A DNA stretch of 28,168 nucleotides from a virus (IMGVR_UViG_3300012950_000016:1-28168), one strand, 5' to 3'; positions 1-9,824 are shown, numbered from the stretch's first letter. Program-made: numbers and translations. The notes: generated by a model from the letters alone, not told the origin.

Positions 1-134
1 AAAAGCATTCCATCTTCAGTACTTCTTGTAGAATCTACATCCTGAAGATTGACTAATCTTGTTGGTGGTGCGGAAGCATTGGATAATACACGAATTACAT
101 TTTGAGATCCAATCCTATCGTTAATCGTTGGCAT
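1..134 (-). CDS. Virion structural protein, N-terminal part (cut by window edge)
   Basis: Only the first 44 codons are inside the window; the gene continues past the left edge. The product begins MPTINDRIGSQNVIRVLSNA, then a Pro-Pro stretch and a Val-Asn-Leu-Gln-Asp-Val-Asp motif near residues 28-34. From memory this opening is typical of large structural or fibre-like proteins of marine cyanophages, but the fragment shows no domain that fixes a function. The start codon shares its A with the stop of the upstream 111-aa gene (TAATG). That argues for translational coupling and supports the start. It belongs to the late structural operon and should be read from the promoter at 500-507 or from further upstream. 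Confidence 0.75.
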   Translation of the reverse strand, partial: MPTINDRIGSQNVIRVLSNASAPPTRLVNLQDVDSTRSTEDGML

Positions 135-469
135 TACCTAGTTACTCCGGCTCTTACTAATGCTGTTCCTTCAACGGCTTTATATTCTTTTCCAGCATTT
201 ATTATTTTCACATCATATACATATCTTCCAGGTTTTAATGCTACAGTTTTTGCTGCTGTCATGGATATTGAAATAAGTCCATTGTCAGCATCTGCAACTG
301 TAGCTCCGAAAGAAACCGCAGTAGAACTTGTATAAGTTTTCCGTATCATTGCTGTTGCTGCAGCACCAACTAAGTTTAACGGAGCATTGGTTCTGGTATC
401 CTCTAATTGAAAAGAGGTATCAAAATCAAAACCCTGCTCAAGTGTGATGTTGGATACAAATACTGCCAT
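134..469 (-). CDS. Small virion structural protein (111 aa)
   Basis: A 111-residue protein beginning MAVFVSNITLEQGFDFDTSF. It alternates short beta-strand-like stretches with Asn/Gly/Asp turns, has no membrane segment and no Cys, and ends with a Lys-Pro-Gly-Arg-Tyr-Val-Tyr-Asp-Val motif (about residues 79-87) and a Val-Arg-Ala-Gly-Val-Thr-Arg tail. From memory, proteins with this start and this KPGRYVYD...VRxGVTR end recur in tail or baseplate regions of T4-like cyanophages, usually labelled virion structural protein. I infer an all-beta accessory tail or fibre component. It follows a T4-type late promoter with a leader of about 25 bases and no clear Shine-Dalgarno. Its stop overlaps the next structural gene (TAATG). 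Confidence 0.8.
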   Translation of the reverse strand: MAVFVSNITLEQGFDFDTSFQLEDTRTNAPLNLVGAAATAMIRKTYTSSTAVSFGATVADADNGLISISMTAAKTVALKPGRYVYDVKIINAGKEYKAVEGTALVRAGVTR

Positions 470-494
470 TAGTCAGAAATGAAGATTATTATCT

Positions 495-707
495 TTAGAT
501 ATTTATATTATGAGAATTCATCATTAAATTCTTCAGAAGTGATTTAATCTCATTAATATCATTTTTCATATTAGAAATTTCTTTCTTTTGAGATTCTCTA
601 TGATATATTGAATTCACATACTGATTATATGCCATAGCATCAGTATTAACTATGGCACCACTTCGTTCATCACGATATAAATTTCGATGCCCTTCAACTT
701 GAATCAT
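495..707 (-). CDS. Small coiled-coil protein (70 aa), unknown function
   Basis: Seventy residues, MIQVEGHRNLYRDERSGAIV at the start, then a Lys/Glu-rich helix (about residues 38-62) with leucine and isoleucine spacing of a short coiled coil (KKEISNMKNDINEIKSLLKN). There is no signal peptide or membrane segment. From memory, the Val-Glu-Gly-His...Tyr-Arg-Asp...Gly-Ala-Ile-Val-Asn opening is shared by small proteins in structural regions of marine T4-like phages, with no known role. Its ATG overlaps the stop of the 2,511-aa gene by four bases (ATGA, 704-707), so it is probably translated by re-initiation. The next gene's late promoter lies inside its last codons. A small virion or assembly protein is likely, but this is inference. 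Confidence 0.75.
   Translation of the reverse strand: MIQVEGHRNLYRDERSGAIVNTDAMAYNQYVNSIYHRESQKKEISNMKNDINEIKSLLKNLMMNSHNINI
500..507 (-). promoter_or_regulatory. T4-type late promoter for the 111-aa gene
   Basis: Reading the minus strand gives TATAAATA, an exact match to the T4 late promoter element recognised by gp55-loaded polymerase. It lies inside the end of the 70-aa gene. Transcription should start about six bases downstream, near 494, giving a leader of about 25 bases before the ATG at 469. Confidence 0.75.
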
Positions 708-3700
708 CGTACTGCTATAGTCCTCAATTCTTTAATGCGTGGAGGAAGTGCTTGATTAGTACCAGACATTACAATCTTAATTGTATATCCAGTAAACAAA
801 TCAAGATTATCTGCAGTAAATTCATACTCCAAATACTGATTCTGCACACTAGATTGAACAAAATTATCAGGCAATCCACTATTTTTAGATTCATCAGTAA
901 CAATAAAACCACTCTCATCAGTATATTTTAAATTATTATATCCAGGGAATAATGTAAATGTCTGATCAACTTCACTAGAATCTGCTTTTATTAGATTATA
1001 AAGCACTCTAAAGTCTGCAGAAGAATCCCTATAAGCAGAACATAATACCTTAAGTTGTGAGGCTGGATTTGCTAAATTTATAGTATTTGATACATATACC
1101 GCAGCATGTGGATCATTAAAGATTGAATTAACTCTACTATCTGTTGCATAATCTGTAATCGGTTTATCCAAACGATTACTTACAAATTCTGTGAATGCTG
1201 TATTAAGATTTATTATTGGTGAAAGATTAACATCAGAAGAACTTAGAGTTATTCCTGTAGTAAAAGATTTATTTCTTGGTAAACTAGACAAATACTCATT
1301 TTCATTCACATTAGAACATACAATTCTTGTTGACTTCAGATTATTCAATACATTTAAACCAATTGGTTCAAATCCAAGATCATTGAATGAAGATTCTGTA
1401 CCATCAATACTAGTTCCACTAATAGTTCTAATTGTTGCCGTGGCAGATGTATTAGATCCTGGAGTAATAATATCATATGTAGGAACTAATGAACTATAAG
1501 AAATATTTTCCGATGCTCTAGCATTAGAACCCCCCAAAGAAGACTCATTTGTAAATGAAAGTTGTGGCATTCCAGTAGGAGATCCATCAACACTCCTATC
1601 AAGTCCATAATCGGTATCAGATCTGTCTATTTCAATATAATAACCATCAGATGTAATTGTTTCTTTAATATCATGTGCCGCAATTCTGTTTATTCTCCTC
1701 AAAGAAATTCCATTAAGTTCATACTTATAAACTAAATTGGTAACATCATGCGTCTGTACAACCGTCGCATCAATTCCTCTACCATCAGTATCAATCGAAA
1801 GAGTTCCACCACTTACACCATCATATTTGATAATTTCATCATTAATTTTTACATATCCTGGATTTGTTGCACTTACATCCACTCCTTCAAAAGTCCCAAA
1901 ATTAACAGTACTTGCAACACTAACTGAAGTAACTTCTTGTGAATTTAATGATGTAGCTAAAGTCGTTGGTACAACAGATGATTCAATATCACTCAGTACT
2001 ACTTTATTAGTACTAGAGTACATATTGTGATTGAAATGATCTACCTTCATATAATTTCCAGATCGTACTCCACCATCCACAGTAGCAGTTCTTATTGTAG
2101 TAGATGCTAATGAAACTAGGCTTCCAGCATCATTATGATAGGTTAATCCCAATCCAACAGCAAATGCTTTACCACTACTACTACCACCTATTTCACCTTG
2201 AATTCCGGAAAGATATAGTGTATCCACATTACCTGATGTTGCTGAAATGGTAATTCTTGCTTCTCTACCCTGTCCTCCAGCAGAACCTACAGTAGATGTT
2301 ACAATACCAACAACATCTCCAGCTTTATATCCATGACCACCTTGATGATCAATATTTGCGAATGTTGCTACACCAATTACTCCACTAGTAGCAGTAATAT
2401 TCAATGTTAATCCAGATCCATTACCAGTAATAGCATAAGTTTCTACACTAGTATCTGACACATAATTACTTCCACCATTTGTAATCTCACCACAATCAAA
2501 TACAGAAGATCCTTGTCCAACAATAACAGCAGATCCATTATGACCAGCAGAACCAGATAACTTTCTACCAATTCCTAATGTAGTGATTGCACTTTCAGTA
2601 GAAGCAATAGTACTAATGCCAAGAGTAGCAGTCTTTGGTAATGTTCTTATAGGATTACTAGGTAATCTAGGAACATAACCATTACTTCTACTTAAGGTTG
2701 GATTGTAGAAGAATGCAGTTCCTGTTGTTGCACTAAATTGTGCCTTATAAAGCTTAAATTTAAGATCTTCTAATTGAGTTGGTTCCCAAATAGATCCATT
2801 TTGAGACTTAAATAGACTACCAAGTGCAAATTGTTGAGTATATCTAACACTCTCAACATCTGGAAGCGTTCTAGTACCTACAGTTTTTTCACCCATTATT
2901 GCAGTCCATAACTCATAGGCATCACTATTTGCTGAAATAACTACAATTGCATATTCTTTGTTAGGTGCCAACCAAATTGGTTCTGGGAATTTAACATTAG
3001 TTGCAACACTTCCATCTGTTGATGTCTGTATTGATGCTACAATATTACCATTAGCATCAACAGTTGTTGGTCTCAAAGTAACGGTTTTTCCTAAAGTAGT
3101 CATAGTAGGAGTTCCGAATTCAACTGTTCTTACCTGAACTCTTAATGGTGCATTAGCAGCATCTACTTTAGCAAAAAACAGGTCAACGGAAGTTAAAAAT
3201 ACCCCATTAACATCTTCACTCAAATCAATATCTGATGGTGCTTCAACATTTCCCCCAACTATAAATGTTTGTGCTAATGGATCAAAATAATTTGTCGTTT
3301 CTATATGAGTATCAGTTACTCCAATATCAATAGAAGCTGATGCATTTGTTGTTAAATTGGTTGTGGTTGAGGTTGTTAAAATATTTGTAGTTGTTGTTAC
3401 TTCATTTTCCCAACGATTGACAGTTCCTTTAGAACTATAATTAGCAATCGCAAAAGAAACAGAATTACTTCCTGGCAATCCAGTTTCATTTGTAGCACTT
3501 GAAGTTATCTTAAAAGTTTTTGTTCCTGTCTGCAATCTTACTGAAGGAATAGGATTAAATCCAAATGGATCTCTTATAAAGAATGTGCCAGTTACATCTC
3601 CATAATTATCCGAAATTAATCTCAAATCTTTAACCCAAGCAATTGCACCACTTTCTTGTCCAACTAATTTCATTCCTTTAATAATATAACCAGAATACAA

Positions 3701-6700
3701 TCCTTGTGCTTCACTTGATAATGAAACTGTATCAACATTTAAAATTTTGGAATCTTGACTATAATTATCTGGTATAGATTCACCCCTAACATATGGATTT
3801 ACATTATAGATTGATGATGGATTGTTATAAGAACCATATTTGTGATTTGAATTGGCAACCCTAAAGGATATAAGTCTTCTATGAGAGGACGCAGAAGGGT
3901 CATATCCACGTACTTCTTCTCCAGGTATAAATGTACCATTCTGGGTACCATAAGTATCTAACGATGTATTATTTGCTATCTCAATCAATTTGGGAACAAA
4001 ATCTATGCCACTTTGCCCATCAATAAATTGATAAAATCTAGTATATGGTTTTAAATTACTTACATTAAATTCAGTATTTCTAGACCTCATAAAGGTCTCA
4101 TTTGCTGCTGATACTAATTGATTTCTAGTATTAACATCATCAAATCGCATTGTATCAACATTAGTAGCAGTTGAAACATCACTATCAACTACATTTCTTA
4201 CATTATGTGTAGTATTGGTTGTAATAACCTGAGTAGAATCTCCTCCTCCAATAATATTTCTAGTATTGCGAGTAGTTTGACCTTGAAGTTCTATATAACC
4301 TAAATTTAAATTCAATGAACTTGTAAGATTTTGTGTAAGAGTTCTAGTACTATTATTTGTAACGTTAATAGTTTTATCTGGAAGTTGAATAGTTCTAACC
4401 CATGTATCTACTGTTGGGCGTAATTGAACAGTTCCACTATAAACAACAACATTAAAGGGGTTTACATTCTCTGTAGTGGTTGCAAATGGTTGTTCAATCC
4501 AATCAATCTGATCATACTTTAAAGTTACAGAAGATCCAGTTTTTTGAACATTAGGATCTAATAAATCAAAATTCTCATCGGGATTATAATTTGAATCAGT
4601 TACAGATGATGCTGGTGCAAGATATGATTTAAGAGAATTTCTACTAACAATAGGTATCATTTCCTCTGCAATTGGATTAATTTCAACCGAAGATAATTGT
4701 CTATTAATCAAAGAATAATTTTTAAAATCGTCAACAAAAAATCCACTCTTAAATCTATTTCTTCCATCAGCATCCTGAATCTGAAGTGTTTGAGTACTAA
4801 TTTCAAGTAATGATAATGAAGTTACAGACTCTAATTTTTCAACTCTATCATCAATATTACCAATATCTCTCATTGTATATCTTCTATTATCAACTAAGGA
4901 TATAGTTGCATTTTGTGGATTATAAAGATATGGTGGAAGATTAATTGTTGCTAATTCCATCAAAGCATCATTTCTCTTAGGTGCCTTAGGGAATTTTGAT
5001 GAAATGCCTTTTTCAATAATAAACTTTTGATTTTTACCCAAATATACTTTATCAATTCTTGGTAAATAATAATCATATCCTATAATAGATCCTTCATTTG
5101 GAGCCATAAGTAATTTTGGTGTATCATCAAGACTTCTAGAACTAAAATCAAATGGAGATCCAGTAGCAGCTGCTGGATTAAATACAGATACTCTAGGTCT
5201 AAAATCAAGTGTATCTGATGCTCTTATATTAAATCGTCCAATATTTGGAATATCCTCTGCAAATCTTTCTTTATCATAACTTAAAACAGTAAATACATCA
5301 CCATCATCAGTACCAGGTACTGAATAATAATCCAACAATACTAATAATTGTCTAGATGGTTCTACTGCATCTTTTTTCCTAACAAGTCTGGAATAATCAT
5401 AATATTCATCTTTTTGTCCCTTATTTAAATTATATGAATTTGTAATATCCTTATAATTTCCTAAAGTAATTGTTTCAATATCAGTAATTATATTAGATTC
5501 ATCAAATGTTACTGATTCTCCAACAGAAAATCTATCATCTGTTAAATAAGAAACCTTTAAATTATTTGCTGAAGGTGATGAAACAACTCTTGCAATAGCT
5601 TGACTTGTAGCACCTATTAAATTTTCACCAATTATAGCATCTGCATCAACATTAGCAGATGCACTAAATTGAAGTTGATCTAATATAGGAGCACCAGCAT
5701 TCAAGGATTCATAAACTTTCAGTACTTTTGCTACATCTGGATAATTCAAACAAATTTCTTCATCCTGAACTCTTATACCATAATATTCATTATAATTTAA
5801 TCCATCAACAATAGAAGTATTAATACCAGCTCCTGATTGTTGGTATTTGGACTGTGTTATATTAATTATTTGACTTCTATTATAAGTTTTTATTTTACTC
5901 TGAACACCATACTTGGAAAGAGTTATATTCGTAACAATAGCAGTTTTTCCATTTTCTAAACCTGTGATATTGACTTCATTAGCCGCAAGGTCGAACGTAT
6001 CTTCTGTAACAGCACCTTGTTCTCCATTTGTGTAATGAACAGAATATCTATCTTGATCAAATGTAGAGAAAACTGCGCTTTGAATTCCTGTTGCTGTGGT
6101 AACATCAGAAAGATTAAAAGTAAGAACTCCAGAACCAGATGTAGTTTCAGCAGTTAATTGTTCTGAAATCGTAAACGTAGAATTGTAGAGATCTATGGAG
6201 GAAATATTTGAATCTGGAAGTGGTGCGAATAAAGTTCCTGTACCTCTTATTACTGGTCCCATAGCAAATGGAGTTACTATTGTTGATGTTGTCAATCCAG
6301 CCATTATGTCACCATCATAAACGCCAGTAACACCTGCACCAGCACCAGATGTTATTGGTCCTAATGTAATAGATAATCCATCTGTTGCAACAGCAGTTAC
6401 TCTATTATAAGTTTCTGTACTAAATCCAGGTCTTTGATATGAAATAATTGTATCTGTTTTTATTCCAACAAATTGACTTCCAGTAGAAGTACAAATAAAT
6501 GTACTACCAGCATTTAGTGTTGGTGGAACAGTAAGTTGATTAATTCGACCAGGCATATTAAATTTCTCAAGCACCGAATCTGCTGTAAATGCTGGATATC
6601 CACTACTAGCATCTTGAGTTACTGATTTAATATTTTGAGTTCCGTAAGAAATAAATTCCTTAATAGTTCTTGAAAAATCTATTCCATTAACAAGTATTGG

Positions 6701-8239
6701 TTCTCCCTTGGAAAAAGTTCCAGAAGTCTGTCTTACCATAACAACAGTTGAATTATCACCAGCAGCAGTAGCATAACCACTAGCACCACTATTACTACCT
6801 TGTATAAAAGCAGTATTTGGGATGTCAGTAGAGCTTACCGAAGCATTTAAAGTTAATTTTGTATATGTTTGAATATCATATAATCTTAAATTCCATTGAG
6901 TAGCATTATCAGAATATGATGCATCAGTCAAACTGCATGAATAAACTCGCGCATCACCTATTTTAGCTCCACTATCCCCAATTTTTCTATTATATAAATC
7001 TATGGTTGCTCTTTGCTTTGCTACCCCATATGCATTATTAATCCTCAATATATTTCCCATTTCAAAGGGAATTTGCATATTAGATACTTCTTCAATATCT
7101 CTTGGCTTTTCAACATCAACAATAGTTGTACCAGACTTGGGAACTTCATATCCCCTTACATATGCTAGTCCTGGAGACATTTTAATACACATTAAATCAT
7201 CAGAAGGTGTATTTTTGTCTTCTGTTTTTTCAGTCTCAAAGAATATACCATTATTACCTAATCTATCATTTAGTGAATTATGTATTGATACATCAAATTG
7301 TCGTACTGAATAATCACCAGATTCATCATACGTTCTTCCTGCTATCCAATCTCTGATTTGATTATATTGAGTTTTTACATTAAGTTTCTTGATTAATCCA
7401 TCTTTAATCCGTAAAAGCTCAATAAAATTAGTATCATTGGTATCAGATAAAGATTTTTTAGATAAAGTTAAAGTGATTTTAAATCTATCAGCACCAGGAG
7501 CAGCATAATTAGTAAATCCCTTAGCATTATCGTATAAAGATGGGTCATCCTTTGCATCAATAATTAATTCATCAACCTGTAACCCGACTCTATATGAAGG
7601 AGTATTTGTATAATAATCTAAAATTAAAGTCTGTGGAGTAACACTTACAAAACATCCTCTAACAAAATAAATACTATTTCCAATATATGCTGCAGAACCA
7701 ATAAATGTTGCGTTATCTGAAATTAAAGATGCAAAAGATGTTCCAGCACTAATTGTCGTATTGCCATAAGTTACATTCTCATCTGCACTCAACAATTCCC
7801 CATTTTGAAATTGATTAAATTCGAAATCGTCATCAGAATTTAAATATTTTACATATATTGTTAAATAATCAACATCAGAACTTTCTGATGCCAAAACAAC
7901 TTTTTGAATTCTTGCTGTTGTTCCGGACTCTGATCCAGTTATTGTTTTACCTACAAAATTATCAATATATACTGAAATATCAATTCCAGACTGAGAAGTA
8001 TTCAATTTTACAGCATAAAATTGCCCATCATACGTAAAATTACCAGGACTAACAACTGATCCTTCTTTAAATATATGACCCCCAACTGATTCTACTTGAT
8101 TCTGTAAAATCGATTGTAACGTAGTTAATTCTCTTGCTTGAACAGGATATCCTGGCTTAAATAAAACTTTATAAAAATTCTTATCGGAAGAAAAATCATC
8201 ATAATATGGATTAATATTTAAATTTGTTTTTTGTGCCAT
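704..8239 (-). CDS. Large DUF4815-type virion structural protein (2,511 aa)
   Basis: The N-terminus (NPYYDDFSSDKNFYKVLFKP, then Gln-Ala-Arg-Glu-Leu-Thr-Thr-Leu-Gln near residues 34-42) and a later segment near 1,780-1,833 (SLFKSQNGSIWEPTQLEDLK) fit what I remember of the DUF4815 family of phage tail/baseplate proteins. A Gly-Leu-Ala-Tyr-Val-Arg-Gly-Tyr-Glu-Val motif near 355 and a Tyr-Ser-Val-Pro...Leu-Asp-Phe-Arg-Pro-Arg stretch near 963-1,011 are also typical. The region beyond about 1,870 is Gly/Ser/Thr-rich. It contains a glycine-rich repeat segment (about 1,925-2,010), an Asp-Glu-Ile...Arg-Gly module (about 2,093-2,180) and a beta-rich C-terminus ending PPRIKELRTIAVR. No Cys clusters or membrane segments stand out. 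It follows gp8 by six bases, in the place where T4 has genes 9-11, which suggests a peripheral baseplate or fibre-attachment protein. I cannot equate it with a single T4 gene. Confidence 0.88.
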   Translation of the reverse strand: MAQKTNLNINPYYDDFSSDKNFYKVLFKPGYPVQARELTTLQSILQNQVESVGGHIFKEGSVVSPGNFTYDGQFYAVKLNTSQSGIDISVYIDNFVGKTITGSESGTTARIQKVVLASESSDVDYLTIYVKYLNSDDDFEFNQFQNGELLSADENVTYGNTTISAGTSFASLISDNATFIGSAAYIGNSIYFVRGCFVSVTPQTLILDYYTNTPSYRVGLQVDELIIDAKDDPSLYDNAKGFTNYAAPGADRFKITLTLSKKSLSDTNDTNFIELLRIKDGLIKKLNVKTQYNQIRDWIAGRTYDESGDYSVRQFDVSIHNSLNDRLGNNGIFFETEKTEDKNTPSDDLMCIKMSPGLAYVRGYEVPKSGTTIVDVEKPRDIEEVSNMQIPFEMGNILRINNAYGVAKQRATIDLYNRKIGDSGAKIGDARVYSCSLTDASYSDNATQWNLRLYDIQTYTKLTLNASVSSTDIPNTAFIQGSNSGASGYATAAGDNSTVVMVRQTSGTFSKGEPILVNGIDFSRTIKEFISYGTQNIKSVTQDASSGYPAFTADSVLEKFNMPGRINQLTVPPTLNAGSTFICTSTGSQFVGIKTDTIISYQRPGFSTETYNRVTAVATDGLSITLGPITSGAGAGVTGVYDGDIMAGLTTSTIVTPFAMGPVIRGTGTLFAPLPDSNISSIDLYNSTFTISEQLTAETTSGSGVLTFNLSDVTTATGIQSAVFSTFDQDRYSVHYTNGEQGAVTEDTFDLAANEVNITGLENGKTAIVTNITLSKYGVQSKIKTYNRSQIINITQSKYQQSGAGINTSIVDGLNYNEYYGIRVQDEEICLNYPDVAKVLKVYESLNAGAPILDQLQFSASANVDADAIIGENLIGATSQAIARVVSSPSANNLKVSYLTDDRFSVGESVTFDESNIITDIETITLGNYKDITNSYNLNKGQKDEYYDYSRLVRKKDAVEPSRQLLVLLDYYSVPGTDDGDVFTVLSYDKERFAEDIPNIGRFNIRASDTLDFRPRVSVFNPAAATGSPFDFSSRSLDDTPKLLMAPNEGSIIGYDYYLPRIDKVYLGKNQKFIIEKGISSKFPKAPKRNDALMELATINLPPYLYNPQNATISLVDNRRYTMRDIGNIDDRVEKLESVTSLSLLEISTQTLQIQDADGRNRFKSGFFVDDFKNYSLINRQLSSVEINPIAEEMIPIVSRNSLKSYLAPASSVTDSNYNPDENFDLLDPNVQKTGSSVTLKYDQIDWIEQPFATTTENVNPFNVVVYSGTVQLRPTVDTWVRTIQLPDKTINVTNNSTRTLTQNLTSSLNLNLGYIELQGQTTRNTRNIIGGGDSTQVITTNTTHNVRNVVDSDVSTATNVDTMRFDDVNTRNQLVSAANETFMRSRNTEFNVSNLKPYTRFYQFIDGQSGIDFVPKLIEIANNTSLDTYGTQNGTFIPGEEVRGYDPSASSHRRLISFRVANSNHKYGSYNNPSSIYNVNPYVRGESIPDNYSQDSKILNVDTVSLSSEAQGLYSGYIIKGMKLVGQESGAIAWVKDLRLISDNYGDVTGTFFIRDPFGFNPIPSVRLQTGTKTFKITSSATNETGLPGSNSVSFAIANYSSKGTVNRWENEVTTTTNILTTSTTTNLTTNASASIDIGVTDTHIETTNYFDPLAQTFIVGGNVEAPSDIDLSEDVNGVFLTSVDLFFAKVDAANAPLRVQVRTVEFGTPTMTTLGKTVTLRPTTVDANGNIVASIQTSTDGSVATNVKFPEPIWLAPNKEYAIVVISANSDAYELWTAIMGEKTVGTRTLPDVESVRYTQQFALGSLFKSQNGSIWEPTQLEDLKFKLYKAQFSATTGTAFFYNPTLSRSNGYVPRLPSNPIRTLPKTATLGISTIASTESAITTLGIGRKLSGSAGHNGSAVIVGQGSSVFDCGEITNGGSNYVSDTSVETYAITGNGSGLTLNITATSGVIGVATFANIDHQGGHGYKAGDVVGIVTSTVGSAGGQGREARITISATSGNVDTLYLSGIQGEIGGSSSGKAFAVGLGLTYHNDAGSLVSLASTTIRTATVDGGVRSGNYMKVDHFNHNMYSSTNKVVLSDIESSVVPTTLATSLNSQEVTSVSVASTVNFGTFEGVDVSATNPGYVKINDEIIKYDGVSGGTLSIDTDGRGIDATVVQTHDVTNLVYKYELNGISLRRINRIAAHDIKETITSDGYYIEIDRSDTDYGLDRSVDGSPTGMPQLSFTNESSLGGSNARASENISYSSLVPTYDIITPGSNTSATATIRTISGTSIDGTESSFNDLGFEPIGLNVLNNLKSTRIVCSNVNENEYLSSLPRNKSFTTGITLSSSDVNLSPIINLNTAFTEFVSNRLDKPITDYATDSRVNSIFNDPHAAVYVSNTINLANPASQLKVLCSAYRDSSADFRVLYNLIKADSSEVDQTFTLFPGYNNLKYTDESGFIVTDESKNSGLPDNFVQSSVQNQYLEYEFTADNLDLFTGYTIKIVMSGTNQALPPRIKELRTIAVR

Positions 8240-8245
8240 TTTTCT

Positions 8246-9799
8246 TTAAAATTCCAGAATAATTTTAACGTCTTCTTTTTGGCGAGAATCTCTTTGTACA
8301 AGAGGTCTATTATCAATGTAAATGATATCCCCCGTCTTTTTATTTATCTCTGGATCTGCAAGTCCATCTGTGAAAGTTACTCCTAAATCAATTTCTTTAG
8401 AATTAATAGTAGTTTTTATTCCTGAAAATCCAGTATCTATTGATCCTGTATATGGATTAATAGAACCACCACTAGATGTAAATGATAATACTTTAGATTT
8501 ATCACTAACCTTATTAGTGTCAGTTTGGTCTACAGTATTTCCAAAATATGAAGAACGATCTTGGAAATATTTTAATACTTTAGTTGTACTATCATATGAT
8601 GCTACATATCCCTGTGCATATGTGGTTCCTGTCAATGATTGTGTAATTGCAACACCAACAACTGGATCAGAAGCAACTGTATCGAGTTTAATTGCATAAA
8701 CAGAAGAATATTCACTTCCAGTAAAAATAGTAGTAGTTGAAGAAAATGTAGTTGGGTTTCTTATAATACCAACTTGACTAAATTTAGTATCAACTGGAAA
8801 ATCTTTAGTCGAATCATCAAATCTAGCATAAACCAATACCTTATCAGTTCCCAATTCACTGTAAATATTATATCCATGTCCTCTTGATGGAGGAATAATT
8901 GGTATCAATTCAGCTGGATCAGCAATACTTCCTGATGGTTGAACTGACCCCAAATCAACAATTGCATATGTATATCCACTACCACCAGCAGTAATTACAG
9001 CATCAGTTATGGCTCCTGTGTTATCTGTTACTATCGATACCTTTCCTCCTGTACCATCTCCAAGGATACTAACAACACCGTCCTGATACCCTGTTCCAGC
9101 ATTTGAAATGTATACTGTTTTGAGTTGATTTAAATTTATATCAGAATCACCTGATTCTCTAACATTTTGAACTTGAGTATCTGTTGAAGTTGCCCAATCA
9201 TTTGGAACTACAACATAGTCTGTTGAATCAAATTTTATAATATCACTCGGAGGAACGGTAAATAGATATTTCCAAACAAATCCATCTCCACTTGTTCCTG
9301 CTGCAGATGGTTCTAAATCTGTAAAGGTTGGTTCATCTTTAGATAAATTTCCTTTTAAATTGGACCCAGAAGAACCATTATGTATACAAACATAAACCCT
9401 ATAATCACTATTAATTACATAGTAATTACTATCATACAATCTACTTAATTGGGAATTTGGTGCTAGATTATAACTACTATAATCATGCCGATACATATCA
9501 TATCGTGTATTAGTAGTCCAAGAAACTTTTCTAATAAGTCTCCTAATATTAGCACTCGTAATTTTTTTCCCAAACATTGCAGTATCTCTATAATGAGAAC
9601 TGTATTGTAAATTATCAGTTGGGTCTGGAATATTTTCGTCCCATTTACTATCTGTAGTGGTTCTACCAAAACCAGATGCGGGATTTGCAGGATTTGGAAG
9701 ACCTAAAAATACATAATAAGAATTATCAGTATCCAGTACAGAATCTACAAAATTACCTGCATTTGATATTCTAAATTGATCTGTTACTACTGCAGCCAT
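8246..9799 (-). CDS. gp8: Baseplate wedge protein gp8
   Basis: A 517-aa homologue of T4 gp8 (334 aa as I recall), which forms part of the baseplate wedge. Three segments match T4 gp8 from memory: GDGFVWKYLFTVPP followed by Tyr-Val-Val-Val-Pro (171-199; T4 has GDGYVWEYLFEIPP...EYIVVP), Val-Gly-Ile-Ile-Arg-Asn-Pro near 343-349 (T4 ISIITNP), and the C-terminus IIYIDNRPLVQ...IILEF (T4 MIYMENRPPI...ILFTF). The Val-Thr-Asp-Gln-Phe-Arg start resembles the T4 VTSKFR segment. The extra length is partly a glycine-rich insertion at about 228-285 with two Gly-x-Gly-Tyr motifs, a module also found in the neighbouring giant proteins. The late promoter at 9817-9824 gives a leader of only about 12 bases without a Shine-Dalgarno. 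The 2,511-aa gene starts six bases after the stop. Confidence 0.92.
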   Translation of the reverse strand: MAAVVTDQFRISNAGNFVDSVLDTDNSYYVFLGLPNPANPASGFGRTTTDSKWDENIPDPTDNLQYSSHYRDTAMFGKKITSANIRRLIRKVSWTTNTRYDMYRHDYSSYNLAPNSQLSRLYDSNYYVINSDYRVYVCIHNGSSGSNLKGNLSKDEPTFTDLEPSAAGTSGDGFVWKYLFTVPPSDIIKFDSTDYVVVPNDWATSTDTQVQNVRESGDSDINLNQLKTVYISNAGTGYQDGVVSILGDGTGGKVSIVTDNTGAITDAVITAGGSGYTYAIVDLGSVQPSGSIADPAELIPIIPPSRGHGYNIYSELGTDKVLVYARFDDSTKDFPVDTKFSQVGIIRNPTTFSSTTTIFTGSEYSSVYAIKLDTVASDPVVGVAITQSLTGTTYAQGYVASYDSTTKVLKYFQDRSSYFGNTVDQTDTNKVSDKSKVLSFTSSGGSINPYTGSIDTGFSGIKTTINSKEIDLGVTFTDGLADPEINKKTGDIIYIDNRPLVQRDSRQKEDVKIILEF

Positions 9800-9816
9800 A
9801 TTATTTGTTTTTTAGA

Positions 9817-9824
9817 TATTTATA
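9817..9824 (-). promoter_or_regulatory. T4-type late promoter for gp8
   Basis: TATAAATA on the minus strand, lying in the 50-base gap between the stop of the 4,676-aa gene and the gp8 ATG at 9799. The predicted transcript start is near 9811. The gap holds nothing else recognisable, and no hairpin ends the upstream transcript, so read-through from gp25/gp6/gp7 is also likely. Confidence 0.8.

Noticed and set aside
102-2030. Plus-strand open frames at 102-335, 1191-1499 and 1737-2030
   Set aside because: All are antisense to clear structural genes and show no recognisable protein features; coding density alone explains them.
9463-9669. Minus-strand 68-codon frame inside gp8
   Set aside because: It is a shadow of gp8, whose own frame is continuous here and matches the family.
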